Assembly (NCBI GenBank): GCA_002928535.1
Contig: PERG01000005.1
Coordinates: 53,484-117,483, forward strand
DNA: 64,000 nucleotides
Direction: 5' to 3'
From: Methylotenera sp.
Lineage (GTDB): Bacteria; Pseudomonadota; Gammaproteobacteria; Burkholderiales; Methylophilaceae
The position numbers were made by a program, and so were the translations under genes. The notes beneath the pieces are model-generated. The model saw nothing but the letters and a program-made list of their open reading frames with translations, had not been told where the DNA came from and made no database searches. Each line of letters begins with the position of its first letter. The first letter of the stretch is position 1. Positions 44,152-53,396 of the stretch are shown in pieces.

Positions 44152-44589
44152 ATGCCCGCTATGAATTTAATGCGAAACAGTCGCTGGATCCCGCAACGCT
44201 TTGTTGCCATGCTTGCATGTGCGGCTGTGTTGCTGGGTGCCCTGGCGCCAACTATTTCGCACGCCATGATGCCAGACCAGACGCCGGCCGGCATGATGAA
44301 AGTCTGCACTTCTGCAGGCACTAAGTTTATCCCCGTCAATTTCATCGTAGCCAAAGCTGCCCTCACGACTACCCAGGGCTTACCGAATATACGCAGCACC
44401 AAAAATGATGCGAAGGTGGCTTGCAGTTACTGTGACCAATATGCAGGCAGCTACAGCATACTGACTGAAACCAGTTATCAATTCATCAACGCCGATCTGA
44501 CCAATCAATACATTGCAGTGTTTTACCTGCAACCTCGATCTTACTTCCATAGTAGTCCTCCCAGCTCCCGCGCGCCACCTCTAGCTTAA
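44152..44589 (+). CDS. DUF2946-family protein; candidate copper-responsive upstream ORF (CruR-like) heading the ccoI/cbb3 cluster
   Basis: N-terminal TM/signal helix, KVCTSAG, VACSYCDQY CxxC, C-terminal SSRAPPLA-stop; next gene is a copper P-type ATPase. Start may be 44152 or 44161. Confidence 0.8.
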   Translation: MPAMNLMRNSRWIPQRFVAMLACAAVLLGALAPTISHAMMPDQTPAGMMKVCTSAGTKFIPVNFIVAKAALTTTQGLPNIRSTKNDAKVACSYCDQYAGSYSILTETSYQFINADLTNQYIAVFYLQPRSYFHSSPPSSRAPPLA

Positions 44590-44729
44590 GTTAACACAAG
44601 CGTCATTCAGGCTTTTTTGCCTTAACCAGCGAGCCTGTTCGCTGCACCGCCTGTGTCCCTCGCATACTTGCATTGCGCCAAGCACTTTGCGCCTGCCGAT
44701 ATGCCCACCGTCGTTACTTGTTAGCCTAC

Positions 44730-44748
44730 ATTGAAATCTATTTTCAAT
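44730..44748. promoter_or_regulatory. Perfect 7-5-7 inverted repeat upstream of ccoI
   Basis: ATTGAAA-TCTAT-TTTCAAT in the DUF2946/ccoI intergenic region. Confidence 0.4.
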
Positions 44749-44803
44749 TATGCAAAACGGGTATTTACCAGCGACATGCTATGCGTATTAACTTTGAAAT
44801 GGA

Positions 44804-47104
44804 GTGAGTTTGTCAGCTTACGCTAACAAAACTGCACAAAGTCTTATGCCACTGATGCCAAGCAGCCCTTGGACGATTCTTGATCAACAAGATCAATGGC
44901 AAAGCTTTAGTGAAATGGTGGGAAGTGACTCCCAACAATTTGTTCAATCTAGCTTATTGCTAGAGGGTTTACGCTGTGCTGCGTGCACGCACATCATTGA
45001 ACAAGGTTTGCTCAAAGTATCGGGCGTCACCAGTGCGCGCGTCAGCATGTCGAAAAGTCGCGCTAGCGTAGTATGGTCACCCGAACTCACCCGCCCTTCT
45101 GTAATTTTTGACACGATCAAAGCCTTAGGTTATTCCGCATTGCCAGCCTCCCAACGCGAAAGTGAATTGCAAGCACAAAAAAAACAACGCACTGCTTTCT
45201 GGCGCTGGATGGTGGCGGGTTTTTGCATGATGCAAGTCATGATGTACGCCAGCCCAAGCTACTTTATCAAAGCCGGCGAGATGACCGAAGAAGTCCGTCA
45301 GCTATTGAACTGGGCTTCATGGTTACTCAGCATGCCTGTGATGATTTTCTCCAGCCGCAGTTTTTTCAGCCAAGCCTGGCAGGACTTGAAGAACAGACAG
45401 GTCAGCATGGACTTGCCAGTAACCCTAGGCATCGTCATCACCTTTATTGTTAGTTCGGCCGCCACCTTTGAGCCCAATGGCTGGTGGGGCAATACCGTCT
45501 ATTTCGATTCACTGACCATGTTCGTATTTTTCTTGCTGTCTGCACGTCTGGTGGAAGCCAAGCTACATACTCGTACACTGGGCGCGTTGGAGAGTCTGGT
45601 CAACCGTATTCCTGAGAGTATTGAGCGCCGCAATGCTGATCACACGTATACCCGCATCCTCAATCGTCAATTGCAAGTGAACGATATTGTGCGCGTGCAT
45701 TTGGGTGAGGCCTTCCCCGCGGATGGCGTGTTGACCGAGGGCAACACTCAGGTCGATGAATCCTTGCTCACGGGCGAAGCAACTCCTATTCAAAAAAATA
45801 CCCAGGATGCAGTGATCGCCGGCAGCTATAACTTATCCAGCACTGTGCACATGCGCATCGAAAAACTTGGCGACACCACGCAATACGGCCAGATCGTGAA
45901 TCTCATCCACCAGGCTGCCATGGAAAAACCACGGCTTGCGCAAATCGCCGATACGGTAGCACGGCCCTTCTTGCTATTCGTGATTGCCAGTGCCGCGCTT
46001 GCTGCTGCATTACTGTGGAATGAGGATCCTGGACGCGCGCTCATGACCACCGCTGCAGTATTGATTGTCACTTGCCCATGTGCTCTGTCGCTAGCTACAC
46101 CGGCCGCCATGCTTGCCAGTGCCAGCACCTTCGTTAAACGTGGCATCCTGATCCGGCGCTTGCAGGCCATTGAAAGCCTGGCTGCCATCAATACCGTGAT
46201 TTTTGATAAAACCGGCACCTTGACTGATGACCGTATGCAAATCGTTGCTACGCATAGCCGGGATGGTTATACCGAAGCGCAAGTGTTGGCCTTAGCGGCA
46301 TCACTAGCGCAGCATTCATTACACCCAGTATCCCGCGCGATTAACCTCGCTCAAGCACAAAACGATACGCCTATCGTTTCGCTCAGTAATATCCAGGAAG
46401 AAGTCGGCGCCGGGATCCAAGCCATTCACGATCAGCAATTAATCAAATTAGGTTCTGCAAAATTCTGCAGTTTGGCGATGACAGCCGTTACACAACAAGT
46501 GTATTTGACCGATGCACAAGGCTGGTTAGCTACTTTTGAACTGTCAGAATCAGTGAAATCACGTGCTGCACAAGCGGTACAACAGCTCAAAGATGCGCAG
46601 TTGAGCATTGAGTTATTATCAGGCGACCAGCCTCACAGTGTGGTCCAAGTAGCCAATATGGTAGGCATACAACAATTTCAGGCAGCTTGCAGCCCGCAAG
46701 ATAAATTGGCACGCCTGCAAGCATTGAAACATCAAGGTAAAAAAGTGTTGATGGTGGGTGATGGCCTGAATGATGGGCCTATCCTGGCTAGCGCGCATGT
46801 ATCAATTGCCATGGGCAAAGGCGTACCGCTATCGCTTGCCCACGCCGATTATGTACTGCTCAATGGCGATATCGGCCAGATTCCGATGCTGATTGCCCAA
46901 GCGAAAAAAACTATGCGCATCGTTAAACAGAATATCGGCTGGGCAATTGCCTATAACCTCATTTGCATCCCACTCGCATTCACTGGCGTGTTATCCGCCT
47001 GGCTGGCTGGCTTGGGCATGGCGCTGAGTTCATTACTCGTCATCGGCAATGCCATGCGTCTAAGCCGCAGCACATCATCTACTTATCTGAAAGAGGCCGC
47101 TTAA
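44804..47104 (+). CDS. ccoI: cbb3-associated copper-translocating P1B-type ATPase CcoI/FixI
   Basis: Heavy-metal-binding CAAC (GLRCAACTHIIEQGL), CPC (TCPCALSLATPAA), DKTGTLT, GDGLNDGP; followed by ccoS. Confidence 0.93.
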   Translation: MSLSAYANKTAQSLMPLMPSSPWTILDQQDQWQSFSEMVGSDSQQFVQSSLLLEGLRCAACTHIIEQGLLKVSGVTSARVSMSKSRASVVWSPELTRPSVIFDTIKALGYSALPASQRESELQAQKKQRTAFWRWMVAGFCMMQVMMYASPSYFIKAGEMTEEVRQLLNWASWLLSMPVMIFSSRSFFSQAWQDLKNRQVSMDLPVTLGIVITFIVSSAATFEPNGWWGNTVYFDSLTMFVFFLLSARLVEAKLHTRTLGALESLVNRIPESIERRNADHTYTRILNRQLQVNDIVRVHLGEAFPADGVLTEGNTQVDESLLTGEATPIQKNTQDAVIAGSYNLSSTVHMRIEKLGDTTQYGQIVNLIHQAAMEKPRLAQIADTVARPFLLFVIASAALAAALLWNEDPGRALMTTAAVLIVTCPCALSLATPAAMLASASTFVKRGILIRRLQAIESLAAINTVIFDKTGTLTDDRMQIVATHSRDGYTEAQVLALAASLAQHSLHPVSRAINLAQAQNDTPIVSLSNIQEEVGAGIQAIHDQQLIKLGSAKFCSLAMTAVTQQVYLTDAQGWLATFELSESVKSRAAQAVQQLKDAQLSIELLSGDQPHSVVQVANMVGIQQFQAACSPQDKLARLQALKHQGKKVLMVGDGLNDGPILASAHVSIAMGKGVPLSLAHADYVLLNGDIGQIPMLIAQAKKTMRIVKQNIGWAIAYNLICIPLAFTGVLSAWLAGLGMALSSLLVIGNAMRLSRSTSSTYLKEAA

Positions 47105-47244
47105 TGGACATCCTATTCATCTTGATTCCCTTGTCGGTACTGATGGCGATCGTGGTGCTGGGCGGCTTATGGTGGGCCATTTATCACGGCCAGTTTGAGG
47201 ATATTGAAGAAGAAGGTAACCGGATTTTAGAGCAAGACCAGTAA
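47104..47244 (+). CDS. ccoS: cbb3-type oxidase assembly protein CcoS (46 aa)
   Basis: MDILFILIPLSVLMAIVVLGGLWWAIYHGQFEDIEEEGNRILEQDQ; ATG overlaps the ccoI stop (TAATG). ORF track shows only a longer extension from 46963. Confidence 0.9.
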   Translation: MDILFILIPLSVLMAIVVLGGLWWAIYHGQFEDIEEEGNRILEQDQ

Positions 47245-47278
47245 TAGCAGCATCTATTTATAAGGCCAAAACGTAGTT

Positions 47279-47365
47279 AAGTAATGAATTAGTAAATGTA
47301 GCAAACAGCAACAAGTAATAAACAAAAGGTAAATGCAGTAAATAGCAATGCAAGGTAATAAAAAG
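47279..47365 (+). repeat. Imperfect tandem repeat (unit about 34-39 nt) in the ccoN 5' region
   Basis: AAGTAATGAATTAGTAAATGTAGCAAACAGCAAC / AAGTAATAAACAAAAGGTAAATGCAGTAAATAGCAATGC / AAGGTAATAAAAAG. Confidence 0.5.
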
Positions 47366-47401
47366 TTTTCAACATTTTTAGGTTAATGAAGGACTGAAGT
47401 T

Positions 47402-48904
47402 ATGAGTGCTAACACTATAGCAACCGCCGCACCCGGAGCAATATTGGGTGCAAGCGCGGTAAAAACAGGCGCCGTCAGCACATCGTTTTACGATGATTAC
47501 GCTGTTAGGAACTTTACAATTATGGCCGTGGTTTGGGGCGTGGTCGGCATGTTGATGGGCGTAGTCATCGCCTCGCAACTGGCGTTCCCTGAATTGAATT
47601 TAGGCATCTCATGGACAAGCTTTGGTCGTTTACGCCCCTTGCATACCAACCTGGTGATTTTTGCGTTTGGTGGCTGTGCTCTATTTGCCACTTCTTATTA
47701 CGTTGTCCAACGGACCTCGCAAACGCGTTTGCGCTTTCCACTGCTCTCGCGCTACACGTTCTGGGGTTACCAGGCAGTCATCGTGGCGGCGATCATTACT
47801 TTGCCATTGGGTTACACCTCAGGTAAAGAATACGCCGAACTCGAGTGGCCGATCGACATCTTGCTGCTGATCGTCTGGGTCATGTACGGCACGGTATTCT
47901 TCGGGACGATAGCCGCCAGAAAAGTGAAGCACATCTACGTGGCGAACTGGTTCTACGGTGCGTTCATCCTGGTGGTGGCGATTCTGCACATCGTCAACAG
48001 CATGGCCATTCCGGCAGAAATCTTTAAATCCTATTCCGTATATGCGGGCGTGCAGGATGCCATGATCCAATGGTGGTACGGTCATAACGCTGTGGGCTTC
48101 TTCCTGACCGCAGGTTTCCTGGGCATGATGTATTACTTTGTGCCGAAACAAGCCGAGCGTCCGGTGTATTCCTATCGCTTGTCTATCGTGCACTTCTGGG
48201 GCTTGATTTTCACCTATATGTGGGCGGGTTCACACCACTTGCACTACACCGCTTTGCCAGACTGGACGCAATCGGTCGGCATGGTGTTATCCCTGATCCT
48301 GTTGGCACCAAGCTGGGGCGGCATGATCAACGGCATGATGACTATGTCTGGTGCTTGGCACAAACTGCGTGACGACCCGATTCTGCGCTTCCTGATCGTT
48401 TCCCTATCGTTCTACGGCATGAGTACCTTCGAAGGCCCGATGATGGCGATCAAAACCGTGAACGCACTTTCACATTACACCGACTGGACTATTGGTCACG
48501 TGCATTCCGGCGCTTTAGGCTGGGTAGGCTTCATCACCATGGGCTCGATCTATTTCCTGGTGCCACGTTTATATGGCTTGAAACAAATGTATAGCAAAAA
48601 AGCCATTGAAATCCACTTCTGGTTAGCCACCATCGGTGTCGTGTTGTACATCACTGCAATGTGGATCTCCGGTATTACCGCTGGCTTGATGTGGGGCGCG
48701 ATTAATGATGACGGTACTTTAACTTACACCTTTGTTGAAGGGGTTAAAGCCGCGCATCCGTTCTACATCATCCGCATGCTGGGCGGCCTGTTATACCTGG
48801 GCGGTATGGTCATCATGCTGTGGAACGTATTGAAAACGGCATCGTTGGGCCAGCCAGTTCGCGTTGCCATCCCGGCCAGCCATGCACACCATGTTCATGC
48901 TTAA
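47402..48904 (+). CDS. ccoN: cbb3-type cytochrome c oxidase subunit I CcoN
   Basis: His-rich heme-copper oxidase motifs ([42 protein letters not shown]). Confidence 0.96.
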   Translation: MSANTIATAAPGAILGASAVKTGAVSTSFYDDYAVRNFTIMAVVWGVVGMLMGVVIASQLAFPELNLGISWTSFGRLRPLHTNLVIFAFGGCALFATSYYVVQRTSQTRLRFPLLSRYTFWGYQAVIVAAIITLPLGYTSGKEYAELEWPIDILLLIVWVMYGTVFFGTIAARKVKHIYVANWFYGAFILVVAILHIVNSMAIPAEIFKSYSVYAGVQDAMIQWWYGHNAVGFFLTAGFLGMMYYFVPKQAERPVYSYRLSIVHFWGLIFTYMWAGSHHLHYTALPDWTQSVGMVLSLILLAPSWGGMINGMMTMSGAWHKLRDDPILRFLIVSLSFYGMSTFEGPMMAIKTVNALSHYTDWTIGHVHSGALGWVGFITMGSIYFLVPRLYGLKQMYSKKAIEIHFWLATIGVVLYITAMWISGITAGLMWGAINDDGTLTYTFVEGVKAAHPFYIIRMLGGLLYLGGMVIMLWNVLKTASLGQPVRVAIPASHAHHVHA

Positions 48905-48926
48905 GGCATGTTAAGAGAGAACGAAA

Positions 48927-49568
48927 ATGAGTACAGATAAAGATCCAAATAAAAAAGAGAAAGAAAGTTTCTCGCACGAAACCATCGAGACCAACAGTTT
49001 CCTCATGGTCATCCTGATTTTGTGCGTGGTGTCGTTTGGCGGCTTAGTGGAAATCGTGCCGCTATTCTTCCAGAAATCGACCACCCAGCCGGTAACCGGT
49101 TTGAAGCCTTATAACCCGCTGCAATTGGCGGGCCGTGATATCTACGTGCGTGAAGGTTGCTACAACTGCCACTCACAGATGATCCGTCCCTTTAAAGCAG
49201 AGACTTTACGTTACGGTCATTATTCCGTAGCTGGCGAGTTCGTCTATGACCACCCGTTCCAATGGGGTAGTAAGCGTACCGGTCCTGACCTGCACCGCGT
49301 TGGCAAGAAATACAGTGACGAATGGCACCGTATCCACTTAACCAACCCGCGTGACCTGGTGCCGGAATCCGTCATGCCGGCCTACCCTTGGTTGAACGAA
49401 AACAAGGTCGATGCGATGAGCATGCCTAACCACATGCGTGCTTTACGAACCGCTGGCGTCCCCTATACCGATGAGGAAATTAAAGGCTCTACGGATGCGG
49501 TGTATGACAAAACCGAAATGGATGCATTGGTGGCTTACCTGCAAGTATTAGGTACCTCTTTGAAGTAA
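48927..49568 (+). CDS. ccoO: cbb3-type cytochrome c oxidase subunit II CcoO
   Basis: Monoheme [26 protein letters not shown]. Confidence 0.96.
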   Translation: MSTDKDPNKKEKESFSHETIETNSFLMVILILCVVSFGGLVEIVPLFFQKSTTQPVTGLKPYNPLQLAGRDIYVREGCYNCHSQMIRPFKAETLRYGHYSVAGEFVYDHPFQWGSKRTGPDLHRVGKKYSDEWHRIHLTNPRDLVPESVMPAYPWLNENKVDAMSMPNHMRALRTAGVPYTDEEIKGSTDAVYDKTEMDALVAYLQVLGTSLK

Positions 49569-49590
49569 TTTCTAAAGGATAGAGACTTTC

Positions 49591-49731
49591 ATGGATATTA
49601 CCGATTTACGTATTTTGGCAACGCTCGCCACTTTCGTTACCTTTGTGGGCGTTTGGGTGTGGGCGTGGTCGAAAAAAAATAAAAGAGATTTTGATGAAGC
49701 GGCTAGATTGCCGTTTGAGGGAGAAGAGTAA
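49591..49731 (+). CDS. ccoQ: cbb3-type oxidase subunit CcoQ (46 aa), absent from the ORF track
   Basis: MDITDLRILATLATFVTFVGVWVWAWSKKNKRDFDEAARLPFEGEE-stop, stop overlaps the ccoP start (TAATG); single TM helix, position between ccoO and ccoP. Confidence 0.92.
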   Translation: MDITDLRILATLATFVTFVGVWVWAWSKKNKRDFDEAARLPFEGEE

Positions 49732-50747
49732 TGAGTGATTTTACCAGCAGTTTTTGGCCATATTTCATCTCGTTCATCGTGCTGGGCGGCATTTTCGGCT
49801 GTCTGATTTTGCTGTTCATGACCAGCAAAGTAAAGCAGATGAGCACCACAGACAACACCACTGGTCACGTCTACGACGAAGACATTGTAGAAATGAACAA
49901 CCCAATGCCACGTTGGTGGATGTGGTTGTTCGTGATTACTTGTGTGTTCGGTCTGGCTTACCTGGTGATTTATCCAGGCTTAGGAACTTACAAAGGCCTG
50001 AAAAACTGGACCAGCAAACAGGAATATGAGCAGGAAATTGAGGCATCCAAACAGAAACTGGCACCGGTATATGCCCGTTTTGCCAACATGACCCCGCAAG
50101 ACATCGCCAATGACAAAAAAGCCATGGCGATCGGCGAGCGTTTATTCATGAACAACTGCTCACTGTGTCACGGTTCGGATGCGCGCGGTAGTAAAGGCTT
50201 TCCTAACCTGACAGACCAGGATTGGATCCATGGCGGTAGCCCGGAGAAGATCAAGGAAACCATCACGCACGGCCGTCACGGCATGATGCCGCCGATGGCA
50301 GCAGCAGTGGGTAATGCAGAAGATGTGAAAAACGTCGCCAATTACGTGTTAAGTCTTTCCAACAGCAAGCACGATATTAACCGTGCCAAGCTGGGAAAAG
50401 AGAAATTCGCAGCTTGTGCGGCTTGTCACGGTGCTGAAGGTAAAGGTAACCAGATGATCGGTGCACCTAATCTGTCTGACAACATCTGGCTGCACGGTTA
50501 CGGTGAAGCGGCCATTATTGAGCGTATCAACTTGGGTAAAGATAACCAGATGCCTGCGCAAGAAGGCCGCCTGACCCCTGAGCAAATCAACGTGTTGGCG
50601 TCTTATGTGTGGCGTTTTTCTAATACACAGCCGCCAGCCAATGTGCCGACGGTGAAGCCACCGGTGACGGCAGCAGTTGATACAGGCTTGGTGAGCACTG
50701 CCGCAGCAGCAACCGCAATCACCAACACAGCAGTTGAAACCAAGTAA
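49731..50747 (+). CDS. ccoP: cbb3-type cytochrome c oxidase diheme subunit CcoP
   Basis: Two heme motifs CSLCH and CAACH; N-terminal TM. Confidence 0.95.
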   Translation: MSDFTSSFWPYFISFIVLGGIFGCLILLFMTSKVKQMSTTDNTTGHVYDEDIVEMNNPMPRWWMWLFVITCVFGLAYLVIYPGLGTYKGLKNWTSKQEYEQEIEASKQKLAPVYARFANMTPQDIANDKKAMAIGERLFMNNCSLCHGSDARGSKGFPNLTDQDWIHGGSPEKIKETITHGRHGMMPPMAAAVGNAEDVKNVANYVLSLSNSKHDINRAKLGKEKFAACAACHGAEGKGNQMIGAPNLSDNIWLHGYGEAAIIERINLGKDNQMPAQEGRLTPEQINVLASYVWRFSNTQPPANVPTVKPPVTAAVDTGLVSTAAAATAITNTAVETK

Positions 50748-50788
50748 CAGCAAGTAATTTAAGTTAACACTTTTAAAGTGAGTACATA

Positions 50789-52225
50789 ATGACCGCCGTC
50801 TTGAAAACACCGAGAAAGATCATTCCGATAGTGAGTGAACCTTCGCAGGATGAATTTGTGTCGCTTTACGAAAAGCAGCAGAAAATATACCCGCGCAGCA
50901 TTTCCGGTTATTTCAATAACTGGCGGTGGGTCATGATCTGGATCACGCAAATCGTGTTTTACGGCGTGCCATGGCTGCAATGGGGCCAACGACAGGCGTT
51001 CCTGCTAGATATCGATACGCACCGTTTCTATATCGGCGGCCTGGTGTTGTACCCGCAAGACCTGATCTACCTGGTGGTGATCCTGGTCATTTCAGCCCTG
51101 GCATTATTTTTATTTACTGCGGTTGCCGGCAGGTTGTGGTGTGGTTTCTCCTGCCCGCAGTCCGTCTATACAGCGATCTTTCTCTGGATAGAAAACAAAG
51201 TGGAAGGCGATCGCGCAACCCGTATTCGATTGGATAGCGGCAAGCTGGGCGCCAAAAAAATCTACAAAAAAACCCTCAAGCACGCTATCTGGATCGCTTT
51301 TTCCATGTGGACCGGCTTTACCTTTTTAGGCTATTTCGCGCCGATCCGCGATTTATCCGACAATATCATGCAACTCAGTTTAGGTCCGTGGGAAAGCTTC
51401 TGGATCTGCTTTTACGGCTTCGCCACCTATGGCAATGCCGGCTTCTTGCGCGAACAAGTCTGCAAATACATGTGCCCGTATGCACGCTTCCAAAGCGCCA
51501 TGTTCGATAAAGACACGCTGATCGTCGCCTATGATGCCGAGCGCGGCGAACCGCGCCGTGGCCGTTCCCGTAAAGTGGAACCGAAAGCAGAAGGCCTGGG
51601 CGATTGCATCGAATGCAGTATGTGCGTACAGGTCTGCCCGGTAGGCATCGATATCCGCGACGGCCTTCAATACGAATGTATCAGCTGCGGCTTGTGTGTG
51701 GATGCCTGCGACAGCATCATGGACAAGATGGAGTACCCGCGCGGCCTGATCCGATTCTCTACGCAAAACGGCGTGAGCAATCATTGGTCACAACACGAGA
51801 TTGTGCAAAAAATCCTGCGCCCGCGTGTGCTGATTTACACCGGCATCTTATTAGCCCTCTGTATCGGTTTTGCGGTATCGCTAGGCATGCGTACGCCTTT
51901 CAAGGTGGATGTAATTCGCGACCGCGGCGTGATGTCGCGCCTGGTGCCTGGCGGCAATATCGAAAACGTGTACCGCCTGCAAATCACCAATGCAACTGAA
52001 TTGGCACAATCGTATCGCATTAGTATCAGCGGTTTGGAAGGCTTATCGATTGCCTCTAACAAGGAATTTATGGTCGATGGCGCAAGCACCCGTATGGTGG
52101 CGGTCAGCCTGCAAATCGAGGACGGCACGCTGAAAAGCGGTACGCACCCGATCAAGTTCGGCATTGAAGCACTAGGCACTGACCAGCGTGTGGATGAAAA
52201 ATCGATTTTCTATATGCCACGTTAA
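50789..52225 (+). CDS. ccoG: cbb3 oxidase accessory protein CcoG (FixG-like polyferredoxin)
   Basis: GFSCPQSVYTAIFLWIEN; CIECSMCVQVCPVGIDIRDGLQYECISCGLCVDAC. Confidence 0.95.
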   Translation: MTAVLKTPRKIIPIVSEPSQDEFVSLYEKQQKIYPRSISGYFNNWRWVMIWITQIVFYGVPWLQWGQRQAFLLDIDTHRFYIGGLVLYPQDLIYLVVILVISALALFLFTAVAGRLWCGFSCPQSVYTAIFLWIENKVEGDRATRIRLDSGKLGAKKIYKKTLKHAIWIAFSMWTGFTFLGYFAPIRDLSDNIMQLSLGPWESFWICFYGFATYGNAGFLREQVCKYMCPYARFQSAMFDKDTLIVAYDAERGEPRRGRSRKVEPKAEGLGDCIECSMCVQVCPVGIDIRDGLQYECISCGLCVDACDSIMDKMEYPRGLIRFSTQNGVSNHWSQHEIVQKILRPRVLIYTGILLALCIGFAVSLGMRTPFKVDVIRDRGVMSRLVPGGNIENVYRLQITNATELAQSYRISISGLEGLSIASNKEFMVDGASTRMVAVSLQIEDGTLKSGTHPIKFGIEALGTDQRVDEKSIFYMPR

Positions 52226-52240
52226 GATGAAGGATCGACC

Positions 52241-52582
52241 ATGAGTGATACTGCAAAAAAATCCGAGCCAACTAAAACGGTTGGCAAAGTCCCCGCAAAA
52301 CCGTGGTGGCATTACGGTCACGCCTGGCTGGTATTCGGCGGGCCCGCCGCTGTGGTGCTGGCGTGTATCGTGACGGTCTATATCGCTGTCAGCAAACAAG
52401 ATCCGGTGGTGGACCAAGACTACTACCGCAAAGGCATTGAAATCAACCAGACGCTGGAACGGGAAGCGGCAACTAATCCGAAATCAACTGAAGCAATAGA
52501 AAAACAGAATGCCCTGGAACCAGCCATGCGCGCACGTAACCACGCAGCCACCGGTGTCAATCAAAAGCCTGAGGATCAATAA
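52241..52582 (+). CDS. ccoH: FixH/CcoH family protein
   Basis: KPWWHYGHAWLVFGGPAAVVLACIVTVYIAVSKQDPVVDQDYYRKGIEIN; follows ccoG. Confidence 0.88.
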   Translation: MSDTAKKSEPTKTVGKVPAKPWWHYGHAWLVFGGPAAVVLACIVTVYIAVSKQDPVVDQDYYRKGIEINQTLEREAATNPKSTEAIEKQNALEPAMRARNHAATGVNQKPEDQ

Positions 52583-52588
52583 GCAAGC

Positions 52589-53260
52589 ATGGAGGCCGCA
52601 CTCATCTATAGTGCATTCATCATGGGCCTGGCGGGCGGCCCGCATTGCGTGGCCATGTGCGGTGCCGCTTGTGCAGGCTTCACGGCCCAATCTGCCACTG
52701 CACAACACCGCTATGCCGTCCCGCTCTACCATTTAGGCCGTTTATGCGGCTACAGCCTTCTCGGCGCGATTGCTGCATTAGGCATTCAAAGTATCGCGTG
52801 GGTGTCTGAATACACCGGTGCATTGCGCCCGCTATGGACCTTCTTTCATGTACTGGTATTTTTCTGGGGCTTGTTACTGTTAGCGTTTGCACGCCAGCCG
52901 GTTTGGGTGGACCGTACCGGCCGCAATATCTGGCAACACGTTAAGAAGTTAACCCAGTTCAAAGGCGGCCATTTTTACTTAGGCGTATTGTGGGCACTGA
53001 TGCCCTGCGGCTTGCTCTACTCTGCGCTGATTATTGCTTCATTCAATGGCGAGGCTTTGGGTGGCGCCATGAGCATGGCGGCTTTTGCCATTGGCTCAAG
53101 CTTTTCGTTATTCTTTGCGCCGTGGGTATGGTTCAAGTTGAAAGGCAGCTTGATCGAGCCTTATGGCATGCGGCTCGCCGGCTTGATGTTAAGCAGTGCC
53201 AGCGCCTGGGCGATCTGGATGCAAGTCGCACATAACACCAAAATCTGGTGCATCAACTAA
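52589..53260 (+). CDS. Sulfite exporter TauE/SafE-type (UreH-like) membrane protein, commonly cbb3-linked
   Basis: IMGLAGGPHCVAMCGAAC; GVLWALMPCGLLYSALIIAS. Confidence 0.88.
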   Translation: MEAALIYSAFIMGLAGGPHCVAMCGAACAGFTAQSATAQHRYAVPLYHLGRLCGYSLLGAIAALGIQSIAWVSEYTGALRPLWTFFHVLVFFWGLLLLAFARQPVWVDRTGRNIWQHVKKLTQFKGGHFYLGVLWALMPCGLLYSALIIASFNGEALGGAMSMAAFAIGSSFSLFFAPWVWFKLKGSLIEPYGMRLAGLMLSSASAWAIWMQVAHNTKIWCIN

Positions 53261-53280
53261 ATAAACTCTTTTAACCTGCT

Positions 53281-53380
53281 ACTCAATTGAATTGTAGCGT
53301 TGCGTGGTGCTCGTAACCTCGCTGTATTTGCATACTATCTCGGCTGCTGCGCTTCGGGCGCCTTACACTTCAATCGCTCG
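53281..53380. repeat. Candidate dispersed intergenic repeat element, copy B
   Basis: Reverse complement core GCCGAGATAGTATGCAAATACAGCGAGGTTACGAGC aligns with copy A at 28951-29060. Confidence 0.45.
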
Positions 53381-53396
53381 CTAAGGTTCTCAGATT

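Noticed and set aside
44730-44748. Inverted repeat ATTGAAATCTATTTTCAAT as an FNR/ANR box
   Set aside because: Half-site spacing is TTGA-N9-TCAA, not the FNR TTGAT-N4-ATCAA; kept only as an unassigned palindrome.
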